64,000 nt of DNA from Rubrivivax sp. (GTDB lineage: Bacteria > Pseudomonadota > Gammaproteobacteria > Burkholderiales > Burkholderiaceae_C): assembly GCA_022842595.1 (NCBI GenBank), contig JALHPF010000002.1, positions 1 through 64,000 of the forward strand, in the 5' to 3' direction. This document shows, piece by piece, positions 37,479 to 45,375 of this stretch. Both the position numbers and the translations under genes were made by a program. Positions within the stretch are counted from its first letter, which is position 1, and every line of letters begins with the position of its first letter. The notes beneath the pieces are model-generated. The model was not told the DNA's origin. It made no database searches and saw nothing but the letters and a program-made list of their open reading frames with translations.

Positions 37479-38687
37479 ATGTCGCGCAACGCAGCCGAGT
37501 GGCAAAAACGCCCGAACTTCCCAGAGACGCATTTCGTCGACACCGCGATCTACACCGACGAAGCGATCTTCCGCGAAGAGCAGGAGCGCATCTTCAACAA
37601 GGTCTGGATCATCGGCTGCCACGAGTCGGAACTGCCGAACGCCTACGACTACCGCACCTTCAATCACCCTGGTGGCGCGCCGCTGATCATCGTGCGTGGC
37701 GAGGACATGAAGGTGCGCAGCTTCTACAACATCTGCCCGCACCGCGGCAACACGCTGCTCTACGAGCCGGTGGGCAACGCCAAGCGCATCACCTGCATCT
37801 TCCACGCATGGTCATTCGACGCGAAGGGTGCATGCATCGACATCTCGCGCGGCAAACAGGGTTACCAGGACCGCTTCGGCTGCGAACAAGCCGGTCTGCG
37901 CGAGGTCAAGACCGAGATCGGTTTCGGTGGCTTCGTCTGGGTCAACGTCGACGACGACTGCGGCAGCCTGGCCGACTACATCGGCGATGCGATGGGTCTG
38001 CTCGACGAGCAGCTCACGATGCCGCTGGAGGTCTTCCACTATCACAAGGCCGTGGTCAACACGAACTACAAGCTGTGGCACGACACGAACAGCGAGTTCT
38101 ATCACGACTACATGCACTACTTCAATCGCATCACCGGCATGATGCAACCCGGCTACTTCGACCGCAAGTACACCGGCTTCCCGAACGGCCACGCATCGGT
38201 CGGCTCGATGGCGATCAAGTACGACGCCTACGAAGGCAGCAAGGCACGCGGGGTGGGCTGGCCGGGCCTGGCACCGGGCGGCTGGGTGCTGATCGACGTC
38301 TTCCCCGGCATGACCTTCAACCTGCGCACGTCGGTGCTGCGCATGGACACCGCGATCCCGCTGGGGCCGAACAAGCTGATCATCGAGTTTCGCGGCCTGG
38401 GCCTGAAGAGCGACACACCGCAGGAGCGCGCCGAACGCGTGCGTGACCACAACACGATCTGGGGCCCGTTCGGACGCAACCTGCACGAGGATCTGCTGGG
38501 TGTGCACGGCCAGGGCCTGGCGATGCGTGACCGCAGCGACAGCAAGTGGGTGCTTCACGGTCGCGAGGAGAACATGACCATCCACGACGAGGGCGGCATG
38601 CGGCACTTCTACGCCGAATGGAGCCGTCGCATGGGCCGCAAGGCCTACGACCCGCATGGCACTGCCCAGGCCGAGGCGGCCGCGTGA
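37479..38687 (+). CDS. Rieske non-heme iron oxygenase, alpha subunit
   Basis: 402 residues. The Rieske domain has CPH (Cys86, His88) and CIFH (Cys106, His109) with 17 residues between. The catalytic domain shows SEFYHDYMHYF (His209 and His213, with Glu206 in the bridging-acid place), where most relatives have four rather than three residues between the histidines. The start at 37479 follows GGAGAG. With beta, ferredoxin and reductase encoded next it forms a four-component oxygenase. The arrangement resembles methanesulfonate monooxygenase (MsmABCD) with its transporter; as I recall MsmA has a longer Rieske spacing, so identity with it is not claimed. A sulfonate substrate is inferred from the transporter and the divergent sulfite genes. 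Confidence 0.87.
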   Translation: MSRNAAEWQKRPNFPETHFVDTAIYTDEAIFREEQERIFNKVWIIGCHESELPNAYDYRTFNHPGGAPLIIVRGEDMKVRSFYNICPHRGNTLLYEPVGNAKRITCIFHAWSFDAKGACIDISRGKQGYQDRFGCEQAGLREVKTEIGFGGFVWVNVDDDCGSLADYIGDAMGLLDEQLTMPLEVFHYHKAVVNTNYKLWHDTNSEFYHDYMHYFNRITGMMQPGYFDRKYTGFPNGHASVGSMAIKYDAYEGSKARGVGWPGLAPGGWVLIDVFPGMTFNLRTSVLRMDTAIPLGPNKLIIEFRGLGLKSDTPQERAERVRDHNTIWGPFGRNLHEDLLGVHGQGLAMRDRSDSKWVLHGREENMTIHDEGGMRHFYAEWSRRMGRKAYDPHGTAQAEAAA

Positions 38688-38719
38688 ACGTCGAAACCCC
38701 CGACCGCGAGAGGAGCATC

Positions 38720-39181
38720 GTGGACACACGCACCGCCATCACCGAACTGATCTGCCGCTCGGCCCTGACGCTCGACGAAAAGCGCTTCGACGCCTATCTG
38801 GAGCTCTGCGACCCGGCCTACGTCTACCGCATCACCGCCTACAGCCCGGAGATCCGCAAGGACATGATCTGGCTGGAACACGAGAAGCCAGCACTGAAGA
38901 CGCTGTTCGCCAACCTGCCGCGCCACAACAGCGACCAGTCCCCGATGACGCGCCATGTGTGCGTCTACACGGTGACGATGTCCGAGGACGGCAGCCGGGC
39001 CGACGTCGTGAGTACGGTGCAAGCCTATCGCACCACGCTCGACGGCGGCGCCACCGAACTGTTTGCGGTGGGCAAGCTGTACGACACGGTCAAGCTCGGT
39101 GCCGACGGCCCGAAACTGCTCGACCGCAGCGTCAGGCTCGACACGCGGATGCTCGGCATCGGCTACCACATCCCGCTGTGA
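38720..39181 (+). CDS. Rieske oxygenase, beta (small) subunit
   Basis: About 153 residues with the SnoaL/NTF2-like cone fold of ring-hydroxylating oxygenase beta subunits (YVYRITAYSPEIRKDMIWL, MTRHVCVYTV, SVRLDTRMLG). It has a structural role in an alpha3beta3 hydroxylase. GTG at 38720 is chosen because AGAGGAG lies just upstream; GTG at 38684, overlapping the alpha stop, is the alternative. It is followed after 20 bp by the reductase gene. Presence of a beta subunit separates this enzyme from alpha-only Rieske monooxygenases such as carnitine or glycine-betaine oxygenases. Confidence 0.82.
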   Translation: MDTRTAITELICRSALTLDEKRFDAYLELCDPAYVYRITAYSPEIRKDMIWLEHEKPALKTLFANLPRHNSDQSPMTRHVCVYTVTMSEDGSRADVVSTVQAYRTTLDGGATELFAVGKLYDTVKLGADGPKLLDRSVRLDTRMLGIGYHIPL

Positions 39182-39201
39182 GTGCGAAGGCCGGGTCCCC
39201 C

Positions 39202-40251
39202 ATGAAGATCGACGTCAAGGCGCGCAACCGTGCTCATGTGTTCGAAGCCGACGCAGGAACGCCGGTCTTGTACGCCGGCCTGCAGCAGGCCATCGGCCTG
39301 CCTTACGAGTGCGGCAGCGGCACCTGCGGCACCTGCAAGGCCAGGCTGCTTTCGGGCAGCATCAACGACGGCTGGCCCGAGGCGCCCGGTCGCAAGTTTC
39401 TGAAGAGCGCCGACGAATTCCTGATGTGCCAGTGCATCGCCAGCGGCCCCTTGTCGATCGAGGTTGCCGGCTTTGTGGAAGACCTCGATCCTGGCGTGTG
39501 CGTGCCGCGTGCGTTGCCGGGCCGGCTGGGTGGCGTGCGCCGGCTCACCCACGACGTGATGGCGCTGCATATCGACCTCGACGCCGCAATGAACTTCGAC
39601 GCCGGCCAGTTCGTCCTGGTGCACGTGCCCGGCATCGACGGCTATCGCGGCTGGTCGATGACGAACTTCGCCAAGGACACGAGCCGGCTGGAATTCGTCG
39701 TTAAGCGCAAGCCAGGTGGGCGTCTGTCGGACTGGCTGTTCGAGCCGCCCGCAGGTACGACCATCGAGGGCACCGCGGTGGACGTCTTCGGTCCGCTGGG
39801 CAGCGCCACCTTCTACCCCGGCCTGGACCGCGACATCCTGTGCATTGCTGGCGGCAGCGGCATCGCCGGCATGATGTCCATCCTGGCCCGAGCCGCCCAG
39901 TCCGACCACTTCGGCCGTCGCGCCGCCGATGTCTACTTCGGCGTGCGTTCGGGTGCGGACAGCTTCTTTCTCGACGAACTCAGCGACCTGAGGGCGGCCT
40001 GCGGCGACGGGCTGCGCGTCACCGTGGCGATGTCGGAAGCGCCAGCCTCGGACGAGCTGAAGGCCGCCCACCCGCTGCTGACCTTCGCCACCGGCTTCGT
40101 TCACGAGGCTGCAGGGCGCGGCATGCAGGGGCGGTGGCAGGGCGTCCGCGCGTATCTTGCAGGCCCGCCGCCTGCCGTGGACGCCTGCGTTCGCATGCTG
40201 CTGATGGCTCGTGTGTCGACCGACAACATCCGCTATGACAAGTTCAGCTGA
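39202..40251 (+). CDS. Oxygenase reductase: [2Fe-2S] plus FNR-type flavoprotein
   Basis: 349 residues. The N-terminal plant-type ferredoxin has ECGSGTCGTC (Cys37, 42 and 45) and a fourth Cys in LMCQC (76 or 78). The FAD-binding barrel shows GWSMTNF, the counterpart of RxYS, and the NAD domain has IAGGSGIAGMMS. It takes electrons from NAD(P)H and passes them, probably via the Rieske ferredoxin encoded next, to the hydroxylase. It starts 20 bp after beta and ends 12 bp before the ferredoxin fusion. Confidence 0.87.
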   Translation: MKIDVKARNRAHVFEADAGTPVLYAGLQQAIGLPYECGSGTCGTCKARLLSGSINDGWPEAPGRKFLKSADEFLMCQCIASGPLSIEVAGFVEDLDPGVCVPRALPGRLGGVRRLTHDVMALHIDLDAAMNFDAGQFVLVHVPGIDGYRGWSMTNFAKDTSRLEFVVKRKPGGRLSDWLFEPPAGTTIEGTAVDVFGPLGSATFYPGLDRDILCIAGGSGIAGMMSILARAAQSDHFGRRAADVYFGVRSGADSFFLDELSDLRAACGDGLRVTVAMSEAPASDELKAAHPLLTFATGFVHEAAGRGMQGRWQGVRAYLAGPPPAVDACVRMLLMARVSTDNIRYDKFS

Positions 40252-40263
40252 CCCGGGCCCACG

Positions 40264-40992
40264 ATGAAGCGCATCCGCATCTGTAACGAAAGCGAGATTC
40301 CCGGGCCGGGAATGAAGTGCTACGACACCGAAGGCGGCGTCAAGGTGCTGGTGGCCAACAGTGGCGAGGCCTTCCATGCCTACCAGGGGCTGTGCCCACA
40401 CCAGGACGTATGCCTGGACGAGGGCTTCTTCGACGGCAGCACGCTGACCTGCCACCAGCATCTGTGGCAATGGGACATCCAGACCGGTGCAGCGCTCGGC
40501 CTGGCCGAGGCGCCACTGGAGCGTTTCGAGATCGAGCGGATTGGCGGCGAGATCTTCGTGCTTCAGTCCAGCGCATTGCGTGCCTGCGAATTGTTCCGCG
40601 AAGTCTCGGCCGAGACAGTGAGCCGGCTGGACGAAGTGTCGCGACGCGAGGAGCACAGCGCAGGAACGGCGCTCTACGACATCGGTGACCCGGCGGACGA
40701 TCTCTACATCCTGGAGTCTGGTCGCGTCGAGTTCGAGATCGGTCGCGACGACCGCACCCGGATGGCCGGGTTCATGTTGAGAAAAGGCGAGATGTTCGGA
40801 TGGGCGGCGCTGCTTCAGGACCATCCGCGCCGCATCGCCCGGGCCACTTGCATCGAGCCGTCGACGCTGTTGCGTCTGCGGGGTGAAACGGTGCTGTCGA
40901 TGCTCTCGCAGCAGACCGCCGACGGCTTCATCGTGATGCGTCAGCTGTCCACGTTGATCACCCGGCACCTGCGCACGCAGGGCGGCAAGTGA
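40264..40992 (+). CDS. Rieske ferredoxin fused to a cNMP-like sensor domain
   Basis: 242 residues in two parts. Residues 1-103 are a Rieske ferredoxin like those of toluene monooxygenases: CPH (Cys44, His46), then LTCHQHLWQWDIQTG (Cys63, His66). Residues about 108-238 are a complete cNMP-binding-type domain with DDLYILESGRVEF, GEMFGWAALL (FGW at 178-180) and Cys196, without HTH. The protein should carry electrons from the reductase to the oxygenase while a ligand or redox change in the second domain may gate the transfer. The same FGW domain occurs alone at 29266 and fused to the permease at 42327. I know of no characterised oxygenase ferredoxin with such a domain. Confidence 0.85.
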   Translation: MKRIRICNESEIPGPGMKCYDTEGGVKVLVANSGEAFHAYQGLCPHQDVCLDEGFFDGSTLTCHQHLWQWDIQTGAALGLAEAPLERFEIERIGGEIFVLQSSALRACELFREVSAETVSRLDEVSRREEHSAGTALYDIGDPADDLYILESGRVEFEIGRDDRTRMAGFMLRKGEMFGWAALLQDHPRRIARATCIEPSTLLRLRGETVLSMLSQQTADGFIVMRQLSTLITRHLRTQGGK

Positions 40993-41098
40993 GTCGGGGA
41001 GGAATGGCTGCAGCCCTTTGCGCGCTGTAACGAGTCGACAGGTCCCGTGAAGAGTGTCCGCATCGCCGGGCACGAAACAGAAAAGCTAGGAGACAAGC

Positions 41099-42241
41099 AT
41101 GAAATTCAGCATGATCAAGCGCGTTCGCGCGGCGGCCACCGGCCTTGCCCTCGTGTGCGGTTTCAGCCTCGGCATGCCGCAGGCCGCCCTGGCGGCGGAC
41201 CTGGACTACGGCAAACCAGGGGGCCCGGTCGAATTGGTGATCGGCTATCAGCCGTACTACACGCAGTCCTGGTCTGGCGTCGTGATGCGCGGCAAGAAGT
41301 TCTACGAGAAGTACCTACCTGCAGGATCGAAAGTTGAATTCTCGATCGGCTTGCAGGGCGCTGTGCTGGTCAACGCCATGCTCGCGGGCAAGCAGCACAT
41401 CGGCTACATGGGCGACATGCCGGCCATCGTTGCCACCACGAAGCAGGATGTGACCGACATCCGCATCGTCGCCACCCTGGGCATCGGCTTTGACCAGTGC
41501 AACGTGCTGCTGGCGCGCAACGACGCACCCGCCTTCAAGACCGGGGCAGAAGGTGTGAAGTGGCTGGAAGGCAAGCGCATCGGCATTCCGCTGGGCAGCT
41601 GTGCCGATCGTTTTGCGAAGGAAGCCTTCCGCAAATCGAGCGTCACGCCGGCAGCGATCATGAACCAGAACATCGAGGTCATCACCAGCGGCTTTCGCGC
41701 CGGCAAGCTCGATGCGGCGGCCATCTGGGAGCCGACGGCATCGCGGCTGGTCGAGGAGGGCCTGGCCAAGCGCATCGCCAGCGGCGCGACGGTGCAGGAA
41801 AAGGACGGTGGCTTCCTCGCGATGCGGGCCGACCTGATCCGGCAGCGCCCTGACGTCGCCAAGGCCTGGCTCAACGCCGAACTGGACGCGCAGCTCTTCC
41901 TGGCCGACCCGAAGAACGCGAGGGAGATCGCAGCCATGGCCGCGCAGCAGGCGACGGGCTTCACGGAAAAGATGCTCTGGCAGTCGCTCTACGGTCAGTA
42001 CCCGGAGTCGGTCGGTGGTGTGAAGGTGCGGATGCAAATGCCCTTCACGCTGACGCCGGAAGTGGTGCAGCAGATCGATGCCGCTGCAGCCTTCCTGCAC
42101 TCGATCAAGAGCATCAATGTCGAGAAGCTCCGCAGCGATGCGCTGATGAACAACATGGCCGCCGAAGTGTTGAAGGAACGCGGTTTGCGCTCGCCGATCG
42201 GTGAGGTCGCCTCGCTGCCTGACAGCGCCTACGGAAAGTAG
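41099..42241 (+). CDS. NitT/TauT-type periplasmic substrate-binding protein
   Basis: 380 residues. A Sec signal peptide ends around QAALA-AD near residue 34. The mature protein has the SsuA/TauA-like type II fold (VELVIGYQPYYTQSWSG, AGKQHIGYMGDMPAIVA, GSCADRFAKEAF). It delivers a small anion, in this family often a sulfonate, nitrate or taurine, to the permeases encoded downstream. The ribosome binding site TAGGAGACAAGC is strong. The 106-bp gap before it is the largest inside the operon and could hold a secondary promoter, but none is evident. Confidence 0.87.
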   Translation: MKFSMIKRVRAAATGLALVCGFSLGMPQAALAADLDYGKPGGPVELVIGYQPYYTQSWSGVVMRGKKFYEKYLPAGSKVEFSIGLQGAVLVNAMLAGKQHIGYMGDMPAIVATTKQDVTDIRIVATLGIGFDQCNVLLARNDAPAFKTGAEGVKWLEGKRIGIPLGSCADRFAKEAFRKSSVTPAAIMNQNIEVITSGFRAGKLDAAAIWEPTASRLVEEGLAKRIASGATVQEKDGGFLAMRADLIRQRPDVAKAWLNAELDAQLFLADPKNAREIAAMAAQQATGFTEKMLWQSLYGQYPESVGGVKVRMQMPFTLTPEVVQQIDAAAAFLHSIKSINVEKLRSDALMNNMAAEVLKERGLRSPIGEVASLPDSAYGK

Positions 42242-42326
42242 GGAGGGCATGCACAACCCTGCGTATCCCGCCGGCCCTACCCAGGGCGGCGGCGGCCGAA
42301 CTCGGCCCCCACCTCCAGGAGGATCG

Positions 42327-43661
42327 ATGGATCAGATCGGTGCAGTGCTCAAGCGAGCCATGCCGTTCCAGACGGTGTCGCCCGAGATGCTGCAGCAGAT
42401 CGTGAAGCTGGCGACGATCCGCTCGTACGCCCGCAACGACATGATCTACGACTTCGACGAGCAGGCCGACGACATCTACATCGTCGCTTCCGGCAGCGTG
42501 AACCACGCGCTGCGCAGCGAAACCGACGGGCAGATCCTGGAAAAGGTGATGCGCGCCGGTGACGTCTTCGGCTGGGCGGCGGTGCTCACCGGCCGCAGCG
42601 TCCGGATGGCGCGAACCGTCTGCCAGGAACGCACGGAGGTGCTTCGCATCAACGGCGAGGCGCTGATGCAGCTGATCAAGCAGGAGCCGGCCACCGGCGA
42701 CGTCGTGATGAGCCGCTTCGCGACGATGATCACGCGCGAGTTCTCAGCCTCGCCCGAGGTGGCAGCGCGGGTGCCGAAGATCGGTGCCACACAGCCCAAC
42801 CAGGCGCAGGGTGGCGGCACCAGCGACAGCGTGGCCCGCTTCATGTTCCGCATGTCGGAATGGCTGAAGAGCCCCAAGCCCTATCTGATGGTGATCGGCT
42901 ACGCCATCGTGCTGGGCATCTGGTATCTCACGGTCGAGGTCTGGAAGCTGCCGCGTTTCCGCGACATGCCAGGGTTGACCGTGGTCTTCACTGAACTGTT
43001 CAACCCCGACCCGGTCTACGGCCTGTCGGTCTACACCCCTGAGTACTACGACCACATCTGGGCCAGCGTGAGACGTGTGGCGATTGCCTTCGCCTTGGCC
43101 ACCGGCCTGGGGGTGCCGCTGGGACTGTTCCTCGGCTGGTCCAAGACCTTTCGCGAGTACGTCTTCCCCATCTTTGAAACCCTGCGCCCGATCCCGATCC
43201 TGGCCTGGGTGCCGCTGGCGATCCTGATGTTCTCGGGCACCGAGACGCCGGTGATCTTCCTGACCTTCCTGGCCTCGTTCTTCGCCACTGCGCTGAACAC
43301 GATGCTGGGGGTGGAGTCGATCGACGAGAGCTACAGCCGCGCGGCCTACTGCCTGGGCGCCAGCAAGTGGCAGGTGTTCCGCGAGGTCATCGTGCCGGGC
43401 TCCATGCCCTACATCTTCACCGGGCTGCAGATCTCGGTCGGCGTGGCCTGGTTCTCGTTGGTGGCTGGCGAGATGGTGTCGGGCGAGTTCGGTCTTGGTT
43501 ACGTGATCAACACGGCGTACACCATGGTCCAGTACCCGACCATCGTGATCGGCATGATCACGCTGGGCGCGGTTGGCTACATCACCAGCGCCATGGTGCG
43601 TGTGGCCGGCGACATGATGATGCAGTGGCGCGTTCGCGAACTTGCACTGGGAGGCCGCTGA
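42327..43661 (+). CDS. ABC permease with N-terminal cNMP-like regulatory domain
   Basis: 444 residues. Residues about 8-145 are a cNMP-type domain (DDIYIVASGSVN, GDVFGWAAVL with FGW at 81-83, Cys99) and about 186-440 an SsuC-type permease with six helices and the coupling-loop motif AAYCLGASKWQVFREVIVPG that docks onto an ATPase. The ATG at 42327 follows CAGGAGG. Thus one of the two permeases carries a cytoplasmic ligand- or redox-sensing domain, which may switch import. The domain is clearly homologous to those at 29266 and 40264. The stop overlaps the ATPase start. Confidence 0.87.
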   Translation: MDQIGAVLKRAMPFQTVSPEMLQQIVKLATIRSYARNDMIYDFDEQADDIYIVASGSVNHALRSETDGQILEKVMRAGDVFGWAAVLTGRSVRMARTVCQERTEVLRINGEALMQLIKQEPATGDVVMSRFATMITREFSASPEVAARVPKIGATQPNQAQGGGTSDSVARFMFRMSEWLKSPKPYLMVIGYAIVLGIWYLTVEVWKLPRFRDMPGLTVVFTELFNPDPVYGLSVYTPEYYDHIWASVRRVAIAFALATGLGVPLGLFLGWSKTFREYVFPIFETLRPIPILAWVPLAILMFSGTETPVIFLTFLASFFATALNTMLGVESIDESYSRAAYCLGASKWQVFREVIVPGSMPYIFTGLQISVGVAWFSLVAGEMVSGEFGLGYVINTAYTMVQYPTIVIGMITLGAVGYITSAMVRVAGDMMMQWRVRELALGGR

Positions 43662-44536
43662 TGAGCGCCAATCTGGAGCACAGCCTGTCGCGTCCCCCGA
43701 CGGCCGGGCGCACGGCCCGGCAGGGCGCCATCAGCATCGACGACGTGGTCAAGGTGTACGACCCCGATGGCGCGGCAGTGATGGCCGTGGACCACTGCAC
43801 GCTGGATATTCCCGCCGGCGAGATCTGCATGATCGTCGGGCCTTCGGGTTGCGGCAAGACCACCTTGCTGAACGCGATCGCCGGCTTCCACAGCATCAGC
43901 TCGGGCACCATCCGTATGGACGGCGAGGTGTTGTGCGGTCCCGGCAAGCCCCAAGCCGAGCCCGGGTCGGACCGCATCGTCGTGTTCCAGAACGGCGCGC
44001 TGTTCCCCTGGAAGACGAATCTCGAGAACGTTGCCTTCGGCCCGAAGATGCAGGGCAAGCTGAGCCACAAGGAGATCTATGCGAAGGCCCGCAGCATGAT
44101 GGCCGACGCGGGTCTGAACGGCACCGAGAACAACTATCCAGGCGAAGTGTCGTCGGGCTTGCGACGTCGGGTGGAGATCGTTCGGGCGCTGATGAACGAC
44201 CCGAAGGTGCTGCTGTTCGACGAGCCCTACCGGGCGCTGGACTCGCTGACCAAGTCCGTGATGCACGAGGCGCTGCTTGAGATCTACTACAAGAACAAGG
44301 TCACGATCTTCTTCATCACGCACGACCTGGAGGAGGCCATCTTCCTGGGCCACCGGCTGGTGATCATGACTTCGCGCCCGTGCCGGCCGAAGAAGATTCT
44401 CGACGTCGACATTCCCCACCCTCGCGACTACAGCGTCCTGACCAGTCCGCGCTTTCGCGAGCTGATGGAAGAGACGAGCGCGATCGTGCACGAGGAAGCC
44501 AAGAAGTCCTTCGCCGCTGGCGAGAAGGAGGGTTGA
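43661..44536 (+). CDS. ABC transporter ATPase, degenerate signature motif
   Basis: 291 residues. Walker A GPSGCGKTT (60-68), Q-loop FQNGALFPW, Walker B LLFDEP (Asp187, Glu188) and switch His221 (FITHD) are intact, but the signature that should be LSGGQ reads VSSGLRRR (163-170). It is the SsuB/TauB type. In an ABC dimer the signature acts on the partner's ATP, so this protein should hydrolyse its own ATP normally with the partner at 45376, whereas the opposite site would be impaired. It is coupled to the fused permease by ATGA. Confidence 0.87.
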   Translation: MSANLEHSLSRPPTAGRTARQGAISIDDVVKVYDPDGAAVMAVDHCTLDIPAGEICMIVGPSGCGKTTLLNAIAGFHSISSGTIRMDGEVLCGPGKPQAEPGSDRIVVFQNGALFPWKTNLENVAFGPKMQGKLSHKEIYAKARSMMADAGLNGTENNYPGEVSSGLRRRVEIVRALMNDPKVLLFDEPYRALDSLTKSVMHEALLEIYYKNKVTIFFITHDLEEAIFLGHRLVIMTSRPCRPKKILDVDIPHPRDYSVLTSPRFRELMEETSAIVHEEAKKSFAAGEKEG

Positions 44537-44539
44537 CCG

Positions 44540-45364
44540 ATGAGCACGAGGCTGGAGAGATTGCGCAAGAAGCTGCTGAGCCGATCGACGCTGCGCGCCG
44601 TCATTGCGTTGACGACCTTCGTCATTCTTTGGGAGATCGGCTCGCGATCGGCTGAATGGATGGGTCGGCCCTTGCCCTGGATCGGCAAGGTGCCGGCGCC
44701 GAGCGGCGTGCTGGTGGCCTGGGCCGGGCTGCTCGACAACCCGGGTTACTGGGAAAGCTGGTACCTGAGCCTGGTGCGGGTGCTGGCAGGGTTCACGGCG
44801 GCGATGTTGATCGGCATCCCGCTGGGGCTGATGATGGCCGTCAGCAAGGCCGTGCACGGCGTGGTATTCCCCAGCTTTGAATTGCTGCGCCCGATTCCGC
44901 CGCTGGCGTGGGTGCCGGCGTCGATCATTTTCTGGCCCACGGCCGAGATGTCGATCGCCTTCGTCACGTTCCTCGGGGCGTTCTTCACCATCGTCATCAA
45001 CGTCGTCGGTGGGGCCAAGTCGATCGACGTGCGCTACTTCCAGGCAGCCAAGGCCATGGGGGCGTCGCAGTGGGACATCTTCCGCCGCGTGGTGCTGCCC
45101 GCCACGCTGCCTTCGATCGTGGTCGGCTCGGCGGTCGGAATGGGCATCACCTGGGAAGTGGTGGTCGCCGCCGAGATGATCTCCGGTGGCGGCAACAGTG
45201 CAGAGGGTGGAGGCCTGGGCTTCTTCATCTGGAATTCCTATGTCGGCGGCTCGTATGAGCAGATCGTGGTGGGGATGATCAGCATCGGCATCGCCGGCTT
45301 CGCCTGCAGCGAGGCGCTGCGGGCCCTCGGCGGCTTCGTCACCCCGTGGCTCAAGCAGCGCTGA
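44540..45364 (+). CDS. ABC transporter permease (SsuC/TauC type)
   Basis: 274 residues with six predicted helices and the EAA-type coupling loop FQAAKAMGASQWDIFRRVVLP. Unlike the permease at 42327 it has no regulatory domain; its N-terminus is a short basic amphipathic stretch. It starts 3 bp after the first ATPase stop and would form the heterodimeric membrane channel. A glycine-rich loop near 222-230 (GGGNSAEGGGLGF) lies before the last helices. Confidence 0.86.
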   Translation: MSTRLERLRKKLLSRSTLRAVIALTTFVILWEIGSRSAEWMGRPLPWIGKVPAPSGVLVAWAGLLDNPGYWESWYLSLVRVLAGFTAAMLIGIPLGLMMAVSKAVHGVVFPSFELLRPIPPLAWVPASIIFWPTAEMSIAFVTFLGAFFTIVINVVGGAKSIDVRYFQAAKAMGASQWDIFRRVVLPATLPSIVVGSAVGMGITWEVVVAAEMISGGGNSAEGGGLGFFIWNSYVGGSYEQIVVGMISIGIAGFACSEALRALGGFVTPWLKQR

Positions 45365-45375
45365 AGGAACAGACC

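Noticed and set aside
37479..40992. Assignment as methanesulfonate monooxygenase msmABCD
   Set aside because: Gene order and subunit types are similar, but as I recall MsmA has a longer Rieske ligand spacing than the 17 residues seen here; no formaldehyde-oxidising genes are adjacent. Kept as a possible relative only.
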